From NCBI GenBank assembly GCA_020434085.1, contig JAGRBM010000059.1:1-16754 (forward strand): a stretch of DNA of 16,754 bases. Reading direction: 5' to 3'. A program made the position numbers and the translations under genes. The notes below the pieces were generated by a model, which was not told the DNA's origin, ran no database searches, and saw only the letters and a list, made by a program, of their open reading frames with translations. Every line of letters starts with the position of its first letter. Position 1 is the stretch's first letter. Positions 14,551-16,754 of the stretch are shown in pieces. This stretch comes from Chrysiogenia bacterium. GTDB lineage: Bacteria > JAGRBM01.

Positions 14551-14620
14551 TCCATTTCGGGTCATCTTGGTTCATCTCGGTCCATCGTGGACCATCATGG
14601 GTCATCTCGGTCCATGGGGG
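14551..14620 (+). repeat. Seven tandem degenerate 10-bp repeats, consensus KYCATCTCGG-like
   Basis: The 70 bp divide exactly into seven 10-bp units. Positions 3-5 (CAT) and 9-10 (GG) are invariant in all seven; position 1 varies among T, G and A, position 2 is C or T, and positions 6-8 are usually CTC-like. Units 3 and 6 differ only at position 1. At 14579-14593 the array contains a perfect palindrome, GGTCCA-TCG-TGGACC. A 10-bp period puts each CAT/GG on nearly the same helix face, as for cooperative protein binding. There are no unique spacers, so it is not a CRISPR. Confidence 0.88.
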
Positions 14621-14622
14621 GA

Positions 14623-14651
14623 TTGCGCGAAAACACGAAAAGGCGTAGACT
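14623..14651 (+). promoter_or_regulatory. Candidate promoter directly downstream of the repeat array
   Basis: TTGCGC (14623-14628) and TAGACT (14646-14651) are separated by exactly 17 bp; matches to consensus are three of six and four of six. The spacer has two A4 runs. The 10-bp repeats end 2 bp before the -35 box, the usual place for activator sites. Initiation would be near 14658, only about 12 bp before the terminator hairpin. Confidence 0.42.
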
Positions 14652-14669
14652 CACTCTTGCTTGGAATTG

Positions 14670-14706
14670 CGCCCGGTGCTCACGCAGCCCCGGGCGTTTT
14701 CTTTTT
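14670..14706 (+). terminator. Strong rho-independent terminator just upstream of the terminase coding region
   Basis: CGCCCGG (14670-14676) pairs with CCGGGCG (14690-14696) over 7 bp, and an inner GCT/AGC stem (14678-14680 with 14686-14688) closes a 5-nt loop. TTTTCTTTTT (14697-14706) follows at once. This is the best intrinsic terminator in the window. It lies inside the longest possible terminase reading (from 14661), which argues for a later terminase start, or for attenuation of the packaging genes. Confidence 0.75.
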
Positions 14707-14780
14707 CGGAAAGCAGACTCATCCGACACGAATCGACCACTGACGAAGCCGGCGCGCACACACGCCGGGCGGGCGCCCTT

Positions 14781-15992
14781 GTGCTTCATGCCCGTCAGGT
14801 CGAGTTCCTGCGGACGAAGAGGCGTTTTGCACTCTTCTGCGGCGGTGTGGGCTCGGGAAAGACCTTTACCGGCGCGGTGCGCTTTCTGATGCGTTCGGTC
14901 GCGAGTCCTGCTTCGCGCGGGTTCATTCTCGCCAACACTTACGACCAGCTCCATGCCGCGACGCTCCGGGAACTTGCCCACGTCGCGGGCCTGCTTGGGA
15001 TCGAGGTGCAGCTGAATCTCTCGCAGCGCACGGTCGAGCTTGGCGGCATTACAGCACACTTCCGCGGGCTCGAGCGCTTCGACGATCTGCGCGGGCTGGA
15101 GATGGGGCATTTCTGGATCGACGAGGCCCGCGACGTGCGGGCCGAGGCCTGGGACGTGGTGCGCGGGCGCTTGCGTCAGAAAAGCGGCGTGCTGCGGGGC
15201 GACCTGACCAGCACGCCCAACGGGATCAGCCACTGGCTCTACCGGCAGTTCGAGGCCAGCACGTCGGCGAGCTGCGCGCTGGTGCGCGCGAGCACGGCGG
15301 ACAACCGTGCCAACCTGCCTGCGGCCTACATCGAGGATCTCGAGCACGCCTACGAGGGCGCCTGGTACGATCAGGAAGTCCTCGGGCGTTTTACCAATAT
15401 CCGGCGCGGTCGTTGCTACCGCTACTTCGACCGGCTCATCCACGCTCGGCAGGCGATGAACTTCGAGCCCTCGCTCGACCTGCTCGTCGGCGTAGATTTC
15501 AACGTCGATCCGATGACCGCCGTGGTCGCGCAGCAGATTGGCGGCGCACTTCACGTGCTCGCCGAGTTCCATCAGCGCGACGCCGATACCTACGAGCTTC
15601 GCGACTGGCTGCTCTCGAAGTGGCAACCGCGTCTGCAGTCGGGCGCGCGGATCATCTGCTTTCCCGATGCCAGCGCGCGGGCGCGCAGCACAACGGGGCG
15701 TTCGAACGCTGCCATTCTGCAGGAACATTTCGCCTGCCGCGCGCCGCGGGGAAATCCCGCGCAGCGTGACCGGGTGAACGCGGTGAACCGGATCTTACGC
15801 GAGGAAAAACTCGCGATCGACCCCGCATGCGCGCACCTGATCGCAAGTCTTGAGGAAACCGTCTGGAACGAGGATGCCACCGGAATCGACAAGAGCGGCG
15901 GCGTCGAGCACATCAGCGACGCGCTTGGCTACCTGGTGTGCGAACTCTACCCGCTTCGACGACCCACGCGCGTTGAACAGCACAGACTCTAA
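14781..15992 (+). CDS. Phage terminase large subunit
   Basis: The terminase large subunit is the ATPase-nuclease motor that cuts phage DNA and pumps it into the capsid through the portal. With the GTG at 14781 the protein has 403 residues. The ATPase half has Walker A GGVGSGKT (21-28, Lys27) and Walker B HFWIDEARD (Asp114, Glu115). The nuclease half has the RNase H-like acidic residues Asp239 (VGVDFNVDP), Asp296 (CFPDAS) and Asp380 (HISDALGY). Both active sites look complete, so the gene is probably not decayed. The start is uncertain: the frame is open from 14649, and TTG 14661 or 14667 are possible, but they lie before or in a strong terminator and none of the candidates has a good ribosome site. 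The portal-like gene follows after 13 bp. Base composition is like the host genes. Confidence 0.87.
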   Translation: MLHARQVEFLRTKRRFALFCGGVGSGKTFTGAVRFLMRSVASPASRGFILANTYDQLHAATLRELAHVAGLLGIEVQLNLSQRTVELGGITAHFRGLERFDDLRGLEMGHFWIDEARDVRAEAWDVVRGRLRQKSGVLRGDLTSTPNGISHWLYRQFEASTSASCALVRASTADNRANLPAAYIEDLEHAYEGAWYDQEVLGRFTNIRRGRCYRYFDRLIHARQAMNFEPSLDLLVGVDFNVDPMTAVVAQQIGGALHVLAEFHQRDADTYELRDWLLSKWQPRLQSGARIICFPDASARARSTTGRSNAAILQEHFACRAPRGNPAQRDRVNAVNRILREEKLAIDPACAHLIASLEETVWNEDATGIDKSGGVEHISDALGYLVCELYPLRRPTRVEQHRL

Positions 15993-16005
15993 CAGAGGAG
16001 ACAAT

Positions 16006-16754
16006 ATGATCTTCGATTTTCAGGACCCATCCGAGATTGCCCCGGAACGCCTGCGCACGGGGCTGCTCGCCCTGCAGGAGCTGGTGCCCTGGTCCTACTC
16101 GGCAAAGTGCGAGGAAGCCCTCGACTTCTGCGCCGACCGGATGGGGCGCTATCTCGATGTCGACATCGAGAGCACGTTCTCGGATCCCGAAGTGCAGAAC
16201 TCCGTGCGGGCCTGCGCCTACACGGTGCCACTGGCGCGCAAGGTCATCGATCGGCTCTCGCTGCTCTACAAGCGCGACCCCAAGCGGCGCCTCATCGTGC
16301 GCGGCGATAGCACGCGCGATGAGAGTGCCGGGCGCCTCTATCATGAGATTGCGTTCCAGGGCGGACTCTCCGATGCGCTTCGCAGCGCGCATCGGATGGC
16401 GAACCTGTTGGGACTCTCGTTCGTTCAGGTGGGCGCCTCGGGAAGCCGCATCGTTTTCGATGTGCTCAGCGGCAAAGACGTGCTGCTCTCGCCGCCCGCC
16501 GACGGGCGCGTAAGCAGCATCGAGGACTACGACGCGCTCGTGCTGCCCAAGCCCTACACCGTCGACGGCGCGCGGGTCTACGCCTTCTGGTCGGCGCGTT
16601 TCCACTTCCTCTTCGATGAGAACGGACGCATCGTCGATGACTTCGGCGATCCCGAGCTCGGCAACCCGCTGGGAGCGATCCCATTGATCCGACTCGATCG
16701 CGAGGGCAGCGGCGAGCTCTATCCGCTGCCGCCCGAGAGCCTGGTGCGCGCCAA
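16006..16754 (+). CDS. Probable phage portal protein (partial, runs off right edge)
   Basis: The reading frame from ATG 16006 is open for 249 codons to the end of the window, so the C-terminus is missing. A good ribosome site (AGAGGAG, 15994-16000) lies 5 nt upstream, and the gene is 13 bp after the terminase stop. I do not see a diagnostic motif. The order terminase-portal is nearly universal in tailed phages, and the N-terminal layout is portal-like: a helical start, then ARKVIDRLSLLYKRDPKRR near 77-96, then a mixed beta region with DVLSGKDVLL and GNPLGAIPLIRLD. The portal is the dodecameric ring at the capsid vertex through which the terminase drives DNA. The call leans on position; a different head protein is possible. 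Confidence 0.62.
   Translation, partial: MIFDFQDPSEIAPERLRTGLLALQELVPWSYSAKCEEALDFCADRMGRYLDVDIESTFSDPEVQNSVRACAYTVPLARKVIDRLSLLYKRDPKRRLIVRGDSTRDESAGRLYHEIAFQGGLSDALRSAHRMANLLGLSFVQVGASGSRIVFDVLSGKDVLLSPPADGRVSSIEDYDALVLPKPYTVDGARVYAFWSARFHFLFDENGRIVDDFGDPELGNPLGAIPLIRLDREGSGELYPLPPESLVRA

Larger units (their letters stand above)
14405..14780. other. Non-coding, structure-dense region between the HTH genes and terminase
   Basis: I see no convincing gene in these 376 bp. A reading from GTG 14411 crosses a perfect hairpin and a 10-bp repeat array whose period is not a multiple of 3, and it has no ribosome site. Instead the region carries, in order, a long inverted repeat, phased A-tracts, seven 10-bp tandem repeats, a promoter-like pair and an intrinsic terminator, each listed separately. 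The last 74 bp (14707-14780) hold nothing I can identify apart from possible upstream terminase codons. Confidence 0.6.

Noticed and set aside
14551-14620. CRISPR array
   Set aside because: Units are 10 bp and contiguous without unique spacers, and no cas gene is present.
14411-14743. A 110-codon reading through the inverted repeat and 10-bp array
   Set aside because: Its product just translates the repeats (HLGP-like units), crosses a strong terminator, starts with GTG without a ribosome site, and resembles nothing I know.

Overview
The window is GC-rich, with densely packed, mostly forward-strand genes, and looks like the chromosome of an aerobic Gram-negative bacterium. A FrzS/AglZ-like receiver plus coiled-coil protein, a heme A/oxidase assembly cluster with an embedded ABC-2 exporter, and an AprAB-type APS reductase in a biosynthetic setting are together reminiscent of Myxococcota, Bdellovibrionota or other former Deltaproteobacteria. 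That placement is inference only; no rRNA or other taxonomic marker is present.

Left part (1-7313), metabolism. A [2Fe-2S] ferredoxin runs off the left edge on the minus strand. Facing it is an unrecognised, lower-GC lipoprotein-like gene that overlaps thiE by 4 nt. After a structured gap (1558-1717) comes a tight sulfur assimilation operon: cysC (APS kinase), aprA-like and aprB-like (APS reductase flavoprotein and iron-sulfur subunits) and cysteine synthase. APS can thus be phosphorylated to PAPS or reduced to sulfite, and sulfide ends in cysteine. ATP sulfurylase and sulfite reductase are not in the window. A PhnP-like metallo-beta-lactamase hydrolase and an alanine dehydrogenase follow, overlapping each other by 29 nt.

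Middle (7314-13615). A stand-alone receiver/coiled-coil protein lacks the phospho-acceptor Asp (Cys54 instead) and probably has its own promoter. Then comes one apparent operon for cytochrome oxidase maturation: ctaA (heme A synthase), ctaB (heme O synthase), an ABC-2 exporter (ATPase plus permease), a Sco copper chaperone and a DUF420/CtaM-like membrane protein. Several genes are joined by 4-nt start/stop overlaps. The oxidase subunits themselves are not here.

Right part (13616-16754), phage-derived. Straight after the oxidase operon is an AT-rich control region with repeated TGTCACA motifs. Two small helix-turn-helix genes follow, then a 376-bp non-coding stretch, a terminase large subunit and the start of a portal-like protein. 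No integrase, tRNA or attachment site is visible, so this could be a prophage, a remnant, a satellite or a gene-transfer-agent-like cluster.

The most unusual feature is that non-coding stretch (14405-14780). In order it holds a perfect 17-bp inverted repeat with an AAGGAG loop, three roughly helically phased A-tracts, seven tandem degenerate 10-bp repeats, a promoter-like pair and a strong intrinsic terminator just before the terminase coding region. It may be a packaging-initiation (pac/cos-like) site, a transcription control locus, or both.
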